Under the pieces are notes generated by a model. The model searched no databases and had not been told where the DNA came from. It saw only the letters and a program-made list of their open reading frames with translations. Below are positions 1 through 10,990 of a stretch of 64,000 nt of DNA, one piece after another. Source of the stretch: Gyromitra esculenta (lineage: Eukaryota > Ascomycota > Pezizomycetes > Pezizales > Discinaceae). The stretch is from assembly GCA_038503075.1 (NCBI GenBank), contig JBCAML010000001.1, forward strand, positions 1,488,001-1,552,000. Direction: 5' to 3'. The position numbers were made by a program, and so were the translations under genes. Each line of letters starts with the position of its first letter. Positions within the stretch are counted from its first letter, which is position 1.

Positions 1-1
1 T

Positions 2-197
2 CCTATACATAACATAAATTAAAACTAAAATATGAACAAACAAAGCACGACTCCTAAAGGGACTCAGGGGCATTACCATCTTCATCTTCAATCACTATCC
101 AATGCTTATCTGTAGCCTCCGTAGAGCCTGTATGTTTGATCCGACACGGCAAAATATTGCATTTCGCAAGTCTCGATGATGCCTGTATGGACAGCAT
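2..197 (-). CDS. RNase H2 subunit C (Rnh203-like), N-terminal exon, cut by window edge
   Basis: Likely start of the non-catalytic C subunit of RNase H2, which removes ribonucleotides from DNA and RNA:DNA hybrids in the nucleus. Seen: a minus-strand exon 197..77 of 40 codons plus one base. It opens MLSIQASSRL and carries LPCRIKHTG followed by a Trp, which fits the LPC-x-I-x-H-x-G block near the N-terminus of fungal and animal subunit C proteins. A GTAATG donor follows at 76. The next acceptor (TATAG) lies at bases 4-3, so only two bases of the following exon are in view and the rest of the protein is outside the window. Upstream in-frame Met codons exist up to 254; I chose 197 because family members begin close to the LPC motif. 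The assignment rests on one short motif block and the C-terminal FRGR-type region cannot be seen, so confidence is moderate. Confidence 0.55.
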
Positions 198-906
198 TTT
201 TGTAGAGGATGAGGAGAGCTTTGTGTGTTTGAGCATTGACGTGATGAGTGACACGTTAGATTATCACGAAATCTTGGCAGACACATGACTTCATTCTAAA
301 CACCAACATTTTTTTGGAAAGTTTAGTAGCATCCATCAGTGATATCGAACCCTCTCCAATAATGGCAATTGCCCAGATTGAGGAGTACTAATTCACCGCA
401 CCATCAAACAAGCGATTTCGAATTAATTTACACTCAGATTGACTGCATATAAACCTACATGTATTACTCGCTCCTGTAAAGTAAAAGCTAGCGGCTGGTT
501 TGTTTCACTTTCCTACAGCTCCTGGACGAAGTCACTACCTAGAAGATAGCCAATCGATCAACCGTCCCGATGGCCATTGTATCCGTACAAATGTGAGGTT
601 CATCTCAGTTACTAGAAGTTACTAGAAATTTCCGGTTGGGGTATTAAACACATTGTCGGGAGTTGTTGGGAGGAAGCGTTTCGAACTCTTCTTGGTCACA
701 TGCACAAGAGCAAATAAAAACAAAAAACATACATGGTTCCGATATAGAGTGCGTACCCACACCGCGGAGACATATACCGACAACTGCAAGACATAGGCCC
801 AACTGGAATATTCGCCTACGACATGATTTTCTTATTGTTTTTTTTTTTTAGTATTTGATTATTTGATTTAGAAACTGTTGTCTTCCCATTCCCAAGCCTA
901 CATAGC

Positions 907-1228
907 TACTCGTAATTGAATGACGTTTCCGAACTGGCCTGGGTCCACACAGAGGTGCAGACCAGTAGAGAAGTAACGAGAAACAGATTCTAGCCAACAG
1001 AGTAGTGAGTCTCAGTTGAAATGAGGGAGGTCCAAAACCTCTGACCTGAGTGACCATGGTGCTCACAGCTACTTTGTTGCTAGATTTCAAGTACATGCTG
1101 TTCACTGCTAATTGACTGGCTGAGGTTCGCTACTTTGATTGCTGAATTTTGCTGCGATCTAACTCTCTACTGGGCTGTACCTCTGTGCGGACCCAGACCA
1201 GTTCGGAAACGTCATTCAATTACGAGTA
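907..1228. mobile_element. MITE-like element with ~66-bp terminal inverted repeats
   Basis: The left arm 907-972 reads TACTCGTAATTGAATGACG inward. The right arm 1163-1228 is its reverse complement with only a handful of mismatches. The core between the arms is about 190 bp and non-coding. The whole unit is about 322 bp with no transposase frame, which fits a miniature inverted-repeat element or foldback. The right end runs into TACATGTA. No clear target-site duplication could be assigned. Confidence 0.75.
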
Positions 1229-2278
1229 CATGTATATGTATAGCTTGAAGGAAAAATGAAAAATGGTAACGGCACCATCGACAAAATCATCGCTCACAGC
1301 AGGGTTCGAAAGTCACCTGAGTAATCTCTTAGACTTCTTAGGTGCTCTAACATCACCCAAGTAATTAAAAAGGAAAGAAAAAAACGAATATTTTGGCGCA
1401 GCGACAAAGTGAAGTTTCTGGTAATGAAAACTTATTTTACATACGTCCGAATAGTTCGAGTCAGGCTGAAGGATATGATGATTATAAACTTGATGTGAAA
1501 TATTATTTGCGAAACGATCAAATTCCGGCGTGAAAAACCGTCGGATTTCAAAGCCAGTCGTTTCATAGGAAGCCTGGATAGCCAATACGGTAGCGACTAC
1601 ACCCAGAGAAAGGGCTGCGCCTTACGTGGACATTCTGGTAGAAATCAATTGACAACACATGTATTTCGCCCCAGCCGAGAAGTTTGAGAAATAGATGCAG
1701 TAGAGGTTTCGAATATCTAGATACACCCGACACTATTGGTATTCGCAATGCTTTAGATATAGTGGCAGTGGGACGAATCGCACTAGCATTAGCAAAATCG
1801 AGTGCGGGGCCATGAAGAACATGTCCTGAAGGTCTCAAAGGTTTATAGTAGAGCTCAAAATAGCTACATGTAGTAGGGGAAAGTATTGGTTAGCTACGAA
1901 ATTGAAGAGCATGGTTCGGCTTCTTCGGAATAACCATACCCTTACTTTCAAACTCCCGACAAACCAGATACCATCCCAGCGCCCCACTCTCCTGGACGAA
2001 TACTTTCGGTGGGTTGTCGCAAATAGCGCAAATATCTGCGCGCTGATGCGGCATGAATAAGGCGATAAAGTCGCATTTATCATCAATCGTCACGCAAGAG
2101 ATGTATAACTTGCAAAAACCCTGAAAACATGCTGCCGCGATTGTTTCTAATCGCTCAATCCTCCCTCCCTCCCTTATCGCGATCGTATGGTTCGCTTTAT
2201 GCCCATAATCTTATGAGCTCGATAGAGTGTGTATGTAGCGGGGTAGATGTATATATTGCAGTACGTACTCTATGGGGG

Positions 2279-2500
2279 GTACAGCCGCGTCCCAAAAGCC
2301 TTTGTGCCCCTAGTACCTGAAAGCACAACAAGTTGCTAAACCAAGCTGTAAGAGTGCAACTAAAAAAGGGAGATACACACGTAACTATTAGCGTACTAGT
2401 CATACATAGTACTGTGACGTTTAGATAATTGTCTCCTAGCAAAACCATACTTTAAATACGCTGGCAGTTAGGCTTGGTAGTGGAGGGGACGCGGCTGTAC
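2279..2500. repeat. 15-bp perfect inverted repeat, 222-bp span
   Basis: GTACAGCCGCGTCCC at 2279-2293 is exactly reverse-complemented at 2486-2500. The right copy runs directly into overlapping TACATGTA motifs. The arms do not extend inward. It may be a decayed inverted-repeat element, but the short arms leave room for chance. Confidence 0.4.
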
Positions 2501-3466
2501 ATGTACATGTAGGTATCAGTTTGATGCAAGTGGCTGCCAGTCTGGGAAAAGAAAAAACGATTTGACTCGATTCCAGTGCATCGGGAATCGGGAACCCTTT
2601 CCCCCACAACCTTGTGGAAGCACATGCTTTCTGTTTTCTCCTCAGCCTTCCTCGCCCACTAGTCTCGAAACAGGGATAACTAGGCTATGCGGGGTTAGGC
2701 TGCCAACCCAAGCGAGGGTTCGCAGGGGAACCACTGTATTTTTTCACGTGCCAAACGAACGACCGGGAAGTGGCATAGCAGACAGAGCAGAGCGCAACAT
2801 AGCACACATGTACATAAGGGCACAGGAATAGAAGAGAGAAGAGACGAGCGCGGGATGGGTATCAGTCGACAGAGACCAAGAACAATGTCTGGAAGAGATA
2901 AAGCACATGTATGTGCACAGGTAGAAATACAATCAATGCAGGATACAAATGCCTAATTGCTACCCTGACGGAAACATAATTGAAAGGTGGGCTGTCCTGT
3001 TGCCGTATGCTGCTGGTGATAGATATTGCTGGAGTTTAGAAGTTCAGAGTTGAAATCCACGTTTTCTCGTATCGTAGCAGAGATCCTCCGATTTACTCGA
3101 TCCTCGTCACTCGTGCCCCCCACCCCGACACCACCACTATCACCAAACTGCCCATTGCCGTGTCCTAGGAGTGGTGAGAGGAAAAACATCCGTTCTTTAG
3201 TTTCCCTCCCGAACGGCTGCCGCATAGCCTGCCTTTTGCTTGTACGTTATCTTCACCACCACCATCGCCTTCACCTTCACATCCTCCTCCACCACCATCT
3301 CCACCATCTCCATTACCTCTGCTGTCGTTGTTGCCCGACCCGCTTCTTTCGCAACAACGACAAAAAAAAAAGGGCGCCACTTATCGAGTGATAGCAAAAC
3401 TGCTCCAAATTTTTAAATCCTCTATTATATATTTTCGTTGTTATTCCCCACAGTCGTCCTATCTTA

Positions 3467-4550
3467 ATGGAAGCGGAATCCCGGTACGAGCACCACGAGC
3501 GTCACGGTCTTTCCAGGAAGGCCTGGCTCATTAATGGTAACTGGATTCTTCTCGTCCAGTACAGCTGCATCCCCCTTGCCCCAACCCTCTTCCTCCTCAC
3601 TCTAACGCAATCCTTCTAGAAATCCTTACAGAACCCGATCTCTACAAAGTCCTTGGCGCTTCCCGCACCGCCACTGAATCAGAGCTTCGCCGCCACTATC
3701 TTGATCGTTCAAAAATAATACACCCAGACAAGCTTCCTTCACACCCCGACTCGACCTCCGCCTTCCAACGGCTCTCCCATGCTTACGAGATCCTTAAGAA
3801 ACCGTCATTGCGCTCCCACTATGACCGTGAATCGACCCGGCCGAATCGACATGCGTCTGGCACGAGGAGGGAATATTTCTCCGAAAGGCAGCCTTTTATT
3901 AGCGGGGAACAAACTTTCAGGGGCGCCGTAGTGAGCATATTGAACGAATTCCTCAATGGCGATTTTGCGTTGGTGAGAAAATTGTTGGAGGCGCTGAGGG
4001 GACAATATCCAAACTTAGTCAACGAAGAGGTTATTGGTTCGTCCCGCTTCCTCCCACTCCCCTCCTCCCCGCTTCCCAAAGTGGGTGGATTGCGAATCTG
4101 ACTTTGTTTCAAGTCGCAATCGAACGCGCTTTCGGCCGCATACGCGAACTAATCCTCACAACTCGCACGTATGCGCTCCTGATCTCGATCGAACTCGGCC
4201 GGATTCATCGCGTTCAGAAAAAACTTTTATCGTTATCCTACTTTGACGTTCTCGGGCGCATGCGATTGACAATGCAGCTTGTGCGGGTCACTCTCGCCGT
4301 GCCAGTCCGTGTCGACCGAGCATTACAGAGAAAGGAGGAGAGGGAATGGAGTGCGAAACAGGCGGGGTGGAATGCCGTGGGCGTGGGAATGAAGGAAATG
4401 AAGGGGAGAGAAATGGAGTCGAGGAAGGGGCTACTGAATGAGAGGGTGAGTAGAGTTTTGGCGTTTATTGCGGGTGATAAGATGGAGGACGAAGAGGAGG
4501 ACCGGGATTGGATGGGGAGATTCTGGGGGGAGCCGGCGAGGGCTGCTTGA
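3467..4550 (+). CDS. J-domain (DnaJ/Hsp40) protein
   Basis: Exons 3467-3536, 3620-4036 and 4114-4550 join in phase to 307 codons. The N-terminal part holds a J domain at about residues 28-92: DLYKVLGAS helix start, a basic helix II, the invariant HPD tripeptide at residues 58-60, and a final helix ending near RSHYD. J domains stimulate the ATPase of an Hsp70 partner. The C-terminal two thirds shows no zinc-finger (CxxCxGxG) or classic substrate-binding domain, so this is a class C-type J protein. That part is basic/amphipathic, with a late Trp-rich acidic stretch near the end (DRDWMGRFWG). Start: the first ATG in frame with the J domain; the 70-nt first exon splices cleanly (G|GTAACT donor, TTCTAG acceptor). 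The second intron ends in TTCAAG. The specific orthologue is not recognised; no transmembrane segment or signal peptide is evident. Confidence 0.85.
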
Positions 4551-6008
4551 ATGGAGGGAGAGTGAGAGGTGTGGGGGGGAGGTGTGGTAAATTGGTTGGT
4601 AAATTGGTTGGCTGGTTCTACAAAACATTTCTATTTCTATTTTTGGACCGAGTTTCTAAGTAACATATTGTGGCAGGTTACTTTATTTTCTCTAGTTCCC
4701 CGTTCCCCGTTCCCGTTTTCTGTTCCCGTTTTCTGTTTTCCGTTTTTGTTTGGATGGGCGTATCAAAAAATGTGTTTCGATAGATTGGATAAGGGGTTTG
4801 CTGCTTTTGTGGTTATGATAACGATTTTAATGATTGCTACGACTACTTGGATGGAGGGAAAGGTTGGGTGTGCTGCTTGTAGCGGGCGACTAGGGTTTTC
4901 GGTTCGTTCGATTATGGCGATATTATATACATAAAATTATTATTTTAAAGTTATAGGGATGAAGTTTGTTGTAGTTGCTAACATGCCGTGTCGAGGGCTG
5001 CGGGTTGCGATCTATAAGAGGTACCTACTTGGAAACGGGTGTTTGGCTGTGCTTTCATGGTCTACTTAAATGCGTGTATGTGTTGAAACGAGTGATAATT
5101 TGTGCTTAAGAAATCGTTGGATTCGCTGGAGGTAGTGCTTATAAACGGCTGCGGGGTTTCAACTTCCACTAAAGAGCGATGGAGGGGTCAACGAGGCAGA
5201 GTGTACTCTATAACGAGGCTTGAGTAGCAAATGAAATATTTCACCACAAAATAGATATCAGTTTGTTAGCCAAGACCGCCAAGCCTCGCTATACCCTCTA
5301 CCTCGCTAACCCCTCCAGTGCCCAAACGGCCGATACCACATGAAATGAACTCTCCCTTAAATTGTAATTCGGCAATGTCTTTTATTATAGGTATTTCAAG
5401 GTAAAATGGAGCAACTCGGGTTTGTTTCATGTGATGCGGTGTTAATGAATCATCACTCACATTCCAAGTTCCAACCTTTGGGCCCAGCACGAGCCTTTGA
5501 TACATACATGTACCGTTGTATTTGGCGAATAGGCCCATGGGCTTAAAGCAAAGTGGAGAGAAAGATGGCGGCGAAAAGGGCCAATTGGATTGCCAGAACC
5601 CCAGGGTTGGGGTTACCACCAACAGCACTTTCCTATTTTAACGTAGTCTACCTATCTGATTGGCCCTTCTCGTCACCATCTTTCTCTCCACTTTACTTTA
5701 AGCCCATGGGCCTATTCGCCAAATACAACGGTAGCTGTATGATCGCATGATGTCATTTGAACGAGATCGGCCAGGGCTTCGGGTATTTTTCAGATGCATA
5801 GATCCGCTGCGTGGCAGTGATTGTGATGGTTATGACGACGATGATATTTCTAGATCACGTTTCAGTGATGGAGATTTCCAACTGAGATTTCCAATTAAGA
5901 GAGTGAGAATGTTTTCGGAGCTGTACCGAGGATTGGTGGCAGTGAGGCTCAAGTGATCTTGCTTCTGTTACATCCACCTACATCGCAACCTGAACCACAG
6001 TACATATA
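4551..6008. other. Gene-free stretch between J-domain and G-patch genes
   Basis: No supported exon. At about 4694-4750 there is a tandem pyrimidine-rich tract built from TTCCCGTT/TTCTGTT units, just past the J-protein stop. A long foldback inverted repeat occupies 5511-5733. The apparent 60-120-codon frames across it exist because the same arm is read twice. Confidence 0.6.
5511..5733. mobile_element. Foldback element with ~79-bp arms
   Basis: The left arm, 5511 to about 5590, begins TACCGTTGTATTTGGCGAAT. The right arm, about 5655-5733, is its reverse complement at roughly 90% identity by eye. The loop is only about 65 bp, so the transcript or single strand would form a long hairpin. No coding capacity. 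A TACATGTA motif overlaps the left boundary. Confidence 0.8.
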
Positions 6009-6755
6009 ATGCCAATACCCACCTCCACCATGAGGTCCACCGAATTCGTTCCGTTCAAACAGAACGAGCTCTCTTGCAATCACGACGATCCTGACAGCCC
6101 AGCATCCGACTGGCGCCTCCAGAAACCCTTCGGCGCAGGGTTGAAACGCAAACGCGTGAAATTTGTCCCCGCATCTACAGGTGGAGAGACTCCCGAAACC
6201 ACCACACCAACAGCTGGGAAAAGGTCGGGGGCAGAAATATCAAACCTATATTTGTCGCTCGTTGGGTTAGGATCTCCTCGAGAGTTCGTCGGTGGGTTTA
6301 CCGGTACATCTACTTCAATAACACCAGTTGCAGAGGAAGCTCCGGAAATATGCTCTGAGTGTGCATTGCCCATAATAGACGCCCAGACTCATGTTACATC
6401 CACTGCACACCAATCCTCCCTTCCGCATTCTCACCCTCCACATCCCTACAATCGGTCTTCACTCGGGCTGAAGGTACTAACAGAATCTGGCTGGGATCCT
6501 GATGCGAGGGTGGGGTTAGGGAGAACTGGAGAGGGAATACGATATCCAATCAAACCTGCACTGAAGGGTGATAAGTTGGGTGTTGGGATCAAACCAAGGA
6601 AGGGAGAGGTGCTGGCGAAAGTGGCTAAGAAGAAGTTTGGTGTGAGGGAATTAAGGAAGACCGAGAAGGAGAAGAGGGCGAGAAGGGCGAAGTTGATGGG
6701 AGAATTAGGAGGCGGAGTCGATGTAGAGGGTATTTTGAATGCCAAGATGGAATGA
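6009..6755 (+). CDS. C2H2-type zinc finger plus G-patch protein (GPANK1-like)
   Basis: Single-exon gene of 248 residues. Seen: a basic KRKRVKF patch at about 46-52, a C-x2-C-x9-H-x5-H arrangement at C115/C118/H128/H134, and directly after it a G-patch at about 153-195 (GLKVL..GWDPDARVGLG...GEGIRYPIKP...DKLGVGI). A Lys/Arg-rich helix follows at about 196-230. G-patch segments bind and activate DEAH-box helicases in splicing and ribosome assembly. The zinc knuckle followed by a G-patch resembles the C-terminal half of animal GPANK1 and related short fungal proteins; no ankyrin repeats are present. Nuclear location is inferred from the basic patches. Start: first ATG, with a second in-frame Met seven codons on. 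The helicase partner is unknown. Confidence 0.8.
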   Translation: MPIPTSTMRSTEFVPFKQNELSCNHDDPDSPASDWRLQKPFGAGLKRKRVKFVPASTGGETPETTTPTAGKRSGAEISNLYLSLVGLGSPREFVGGFTGTSTSITPVAEEAPEICSECALPIIDAQTHVTSTAHQSSLPHSHPPHPYNRSSLGLKVLTESGWDPDARVGLGRTGEGIRYPIKPALKGDKLGVGIKPRKGEVLAKVAKKKFGVRELRKTEKEKRARRAKLMGELGGGVDVEGILNAKME

Positions 6756-9319
6756 AAAGCAACGGTGGCGTGGGTGGGTATAGATGCATATTAGGTGGTT
6801 AGGGTTTTCTGGATTTGTTGATGGAGTTTGGGTCTGGCACTTTTTTATTTTTCACTTCTTTCTTTCTTTTCTTTTTTCCACAAATATCTGAGTTCTTATA
6901 GTGTCTCGATCCCCTGTGAGGGCTTATGTCGCTGCCAAAAAGTTAGAGTGAAGTTAGGGTACGGGTGATTCGATGACCCGTCTTCATGCTCTATATTAGA
7001 TGCTGAATCACGAGGGCGGAGTGACGAATTGATCGAATTGGCCACAGTATCGTATTAGAACCATCTTCACATCACATCATCGGTCTGCGTTAGTGGCTGT
7101 AACGAGTTTCAACCCGGGGCTGGGTGTAGTAGTGGGCAAGGTGAGAGGTGGGCGAGGGTGTTGGTGGGCGGGAGGATGATATAACAAACAGTGTTAGTAG
7201 GTTGGGTTTGGTCACAGGGAGTGGGATTGAAAAAAAAAGTAACCAATTAAAGGCCTAGAAAGGATGAAAAAGGTAAATAGAAGAGAAATTAGGGAGAGGG
7301 GGGGGGTTTATACCCTAATCCAATTCGCCGTGCAAGCGTTCGATGAGTCCTTCTGAGAAATCTATAACCTAGTACTAGTTCGTTTTAATCAAGTCGTATG
7401 GACGAATCAATCATTAGGGCTTGTACGACAATTTTTTTCCTTCGAATCCAGGCTCCCAACTCTGTCCCGACACAAAAATCTAACATAAACCTATATTTTG
7501 GCAATAGGTTTGATTAACCTCAGAAAATGGGTACATGATGCAATTAAAAGGTACTGTGAAAGCGCGATGATATATAACAACCTTTATTCTAACCTTCTAG
7601 CGTCGTTAGTTTATGAACGAGATAATACGGTAATCTAATATCCCTTGTCAACGTTTTGCCCCATGAACTAATTATGTGGTCAGAAATTGGGTATCACAAC
7701 CTACGGGTTAAATACGCCAAATGAAGTAAATAAACTGTCGAGGGTTGAGGAGACATCCGAGACATACATCCTTCGGATCCTACACCCTTCGCACATAGTT
7801 ACCATGCAATATCACTCGAAAAATAACTATAAAGGCATCTGATCCGACTGTTGAGTCTGCTAGGGACAGGCCATCTACTGTTTTCTCGAGTATAGCGCCA
7901 TCTCTTCTATAGCAAAGATAGCGAGCTCACACTCTAATTGGTTGCTCGAGTGACAAATTGTGATGCCTCAGGAATATTGAGTGTTTCCATGTCTGTATCC
8001 TTGAAACTCTCGGACATCATGACTAGAACTTCTCTTTTTTTTCAACTCATTAACCGTAACTAGCACTCAAGCTATGGCAACGCAAAAAAGAAATACCCAC
8101 TAATCTCTCCCTCATAATAGAACTTCTCATACATCTTATTGGTTGAAAGTACGTTTGTGTTATTTTGTATTTAAGCTAGCGATCATGGAAAAATAAACTG
8201 AATGAAACGGACCAGTTGCCACGACCGAGATCATAGGTCCTCCAAATTGAACACTAAATACAGTTCAATCTCCCTATAAGGGTTCACTCAGGACCAAAAT
8301 TTTTACCCTTATAGAGCAGATACCCTTATAAACTAGCCGTCTGATACCCATAAATAGAAATTGGGGTCGCCAAGTATACCCTTATAGGGCGATTGAGCTG
8401 TATATTGAATCTTATCCTATTTCAACACCTAAGGATGCATTTACTTTCGGGGCTGGGGCTAAATGTGATATTCTCTGCTTGTTTTCTCTATTCCTTTTGT
8501 CCACCCCGGTGACATTCAAACATGTAGCTGGGTGGAGGCGCAAAGCTAAGATGGAAAAGATATTTCGTATTCGGGATTAAATACCTAAATCTTACACTCC
8601 CTTAATAAGGAAACTCCCCGAACGAAATGAAGGGGGGCACAAGCTGAAATAGTAAAAATTGCGCTGTTGGGTTTAGTTGCAAACATCCTTTGACTCAAAT
8701 TACCTATTATCACGTGCATCATCTATTACCACGATCACCATGAATTCAACCATAATTGCCTTCTGATATTCGTGTTATTGCTGTGTCGTGTCTTTCAAGA
8801 TACATTTTTGGAGAGTGAGTCAGCCTAGGTGTCTTGCTAACTAGTTAGATATCACGTGGATTCAATCTCTATATGTAATGTTAAACGGATCTCTCTTTAG
8901 TCATCCTTTATCATTCGGGATACTATCGACGAAGTCGACCACTCCTGCAATAGTTCAAAACTCTAATCATGAGGGAATGGTGGAGCTATTCGAGTGATAT
9001 TACGTGATTTTTCCCTTCCCCTTTCTGTCGAACGCGCTCATATTTGGCCTGTCGAACGCCACTGGCGTTTTTTTGGTGTTGTTTTCGTAGTGAGGCATAA
9101 GAAACGCCTCGCGCTTCAACGTGGACAGAGTTTATAACTCGAAATTTTTTATTGAACAGATAAATAGTGAAAAATACACGAGTCAGCTTGTCGGGTTTGG
9201 GTCAAGTGGTTTCATTCCGTAGTAAAGATGCCTATGTATTTGGATGAGTATTATTAGCTTATCCTCCATTGGTGGCCAAGAAAACATAGAAGCGGAGGAA
9301 TATGTGGAAGCAGGGTTGC
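6756..9319. other. Gene-free stretch between G-patch and methyltransferase genes
   Basis: No supported exon on either strand. It contains homopolymer runs (A-run near 7233, G-run near 7300), AT-rich low-complexity sequence and one inverted-repeat element at 8258-8403. The 3' ends of both flanking genes face into this region, so it probably holds two convergent terminators, which I could not delimit. Confidence 0.55.
8258..8403. mobile_element. MITE, ~146 bp, termini ATACAGYTCAATC
   Basis: Left end ATACAGTTCAATCTCCCTAT and right end (reverse complement) ATACAGCTCAATCGCCCTAT form roughly 26-bp inverted termini that both contain CCCTATAAGGG. The interior repeats CCCTTATA several times. No coding capacity. 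The TACAG start and the TATAAGG core resemble the elements at 12032-12179 and 13276-13603. Confidence 0.75.
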
Positions 9320-10990
9320 TTACTGTTTGGCATATGAATGAATCTGCCTGTTATGAGCATCCTTCTTTGCCTCCATCACCAGCGCTGTAGCCTCCTCCAA
9401 ACCCATTCCCGAAACAGTTGTCAAAAATCTCATTCCGAAGGCCTCGTATGCGCTCTCGGCAGTAATCAAGACATAGGCTCCTATCATTTTCTGTTTTGGT
9501 TCCGCCGGCCAGGTTCCAAGAGGAAGCTTCATGAGCTCATGCCTAACATCGACAAACCCCGCTTTTTCAATTAAAGGCTTAAGTTTGGACGCTAACTCGA
9601 ATCCTCGACCTAGTATATATGAGTACGAGAAAATAATTAGAAACCCCTGGGACGTAATCTCCAAAAAAAGGGGGGAGATAAATCCAAAAAATAATCCAGG
9701 GTGAATTACCAGCTGAAGTGGCTGCTTCGTTTACCATATCGTAGTATTTCCACAAACTCAATCCGGTATGGAATGTGCCGTCATCGCTAAACAGATGCAT
9801 TTCGTATTCACTGACATCAACATAGCCTCCAGGTTTGGTGTGCCTGTACGGTTTGGTTCAGCTGTCAGTTGAGGTAAACTCGAAGGGAGATATGCTGCAA
9901 CTCACTTGTACGCCTCCGCTAATAAAGCATCCCAATCTTTGATCGCGCCACAAAGGTGTCTGATATGAATGAGATCAAAAGAGTTTTTCTTCCACGTCCA
10001 TTCACTCTCTGCGTCATCGATTTGAAAGTGTACGTTTGGTGGAACCCTTGTATAACTTAGCACACACAGTCTCTTCCTCATGGTTTCCGAACGGCATAGA
10101 GCGAATATCTATATACCAGATAGGCTGGATCGGACTTAAGTCGGTCCCAATAACTTCAGCATCGGGGTAACGTCTGCTTTTTGCTTTTGTTTTAACACCT
10201 TTCTCCCCTTAGAAAGGAGAAATAAAATTTCCAGAGGCACTTACTCTCCCGCATCGATCGCCCAAATACCCGTTCCCGTTCCAATATCGAGTATTTTTTC
10301 CGGGTTAGGTCCGATAGGCGACAGATGAAGCTTGCCATCAAGTAATAAAAGGTATGAATGGTGGAGTATATCCAACCTGAGTTTCGTTTGCTCTGGTTAG
10401 CGATAGACATGTTAATGACCCTGTTGTGATGGGTAGGAGCCAACCTTTCTTGCTCAGTCTATTTTTTAAAAAAAAAAATCATGTAAACGTCAATAAAAAC
10501 CAGCAGAGATCCCACAAAAAAGGCGATAATACATCATCGTTTGGAAGCATGTATTTCCTGTGTTATCTGAATCAGCCCATTGATCGTCTTTGGTTGATTA
10601 GACTTATTCCTAGAAGGTTATGGGAATCGTACCCATCCCGGTACGCATGATATCTACGCCCGTTTTCAAATCGATAACTGTCAAAACAAGTCAGAAAAAA
10701 TGGCCGAAGTAATCAAACGAATATAGGTTTGGTCCGTACTCGTAGATCGAAGATTTGAGTGTTGCCGTTGAATGTATGGTAAGGTCGCTTCTGTTTGCTG
10801 TCAACATGTACCCACGCCAGCTCTAGATGGAACCTAGAGACCCACCCGTCCGTTTCATACCCAGAAGAACTATAGTCGTCGTCCTAAAGCGCAGCGTCTA
10901 TTAGGCATCTCTTTCTATCCAGGAATGGAGTTGGAAATAAGGATCGCCTACCACGTTTGGGTCGACAGTAATAAACTGTTCGGAATCCAT
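9320..10990 (-). CDS. LaeA/UMTA-type SAM-dependent methyltransferase
   Basis: Ten exons on the minus strand (10990..10952, 10883..10846, 10790..10740, 10677..10633, 10557..10533, 10390..10245, 10173..10117, 10046..9906, 9843..9710, 9609..9320) join without phase error to 321 codons. The protein follows the fungal 'TAM' methyltransferase family: VDP start, acidic Ser-rich N-terminus, FENGRRYHAYRDG, LPND, LDILHHSYLLLLDGKL, SAM motif I DIGTGTGIWAIDAGE (about 101-115), TDLSPIQP, FDLIHIRHL, then KPGGYVDV. Such proteins include the secondary-metabolism regulator LaeA, but most members are uncharacterised small-molecule or protein methyltransferases. No biosynthetic backbone gene lies nearby, so there is no cluster evidence. 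Five of the first exons are only 25-51 nt. Acceptors AAG (exon 8) and GAG (exon 6) are unusual. The C-terminus (SYAKQ) stops earlier than the usual YGRKP-type tail. Confidence 0.88.

Larger units (their letters stand above)
255..3466. other. Gene-free stretch upstream of the J-domain gene
   Basis: No convincing coding exon is seen on either strand. The stretch holds an inverted-repeat element (907-1228), a 15-bp perfect inverted repeat (2279-2293 and 2486-2500), and several TACATGTA motifs (near 456, 1227, 1865, 2498 and 2504). At about 3240-3330 there is a plus-strand pyrimidine/CAC-CTC-rich tract that may belong to the leader or promoter of the J-domain gene at 3467. Short open frames across 2500-3400 arise from this biased composition. 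Confidence 0.6.
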
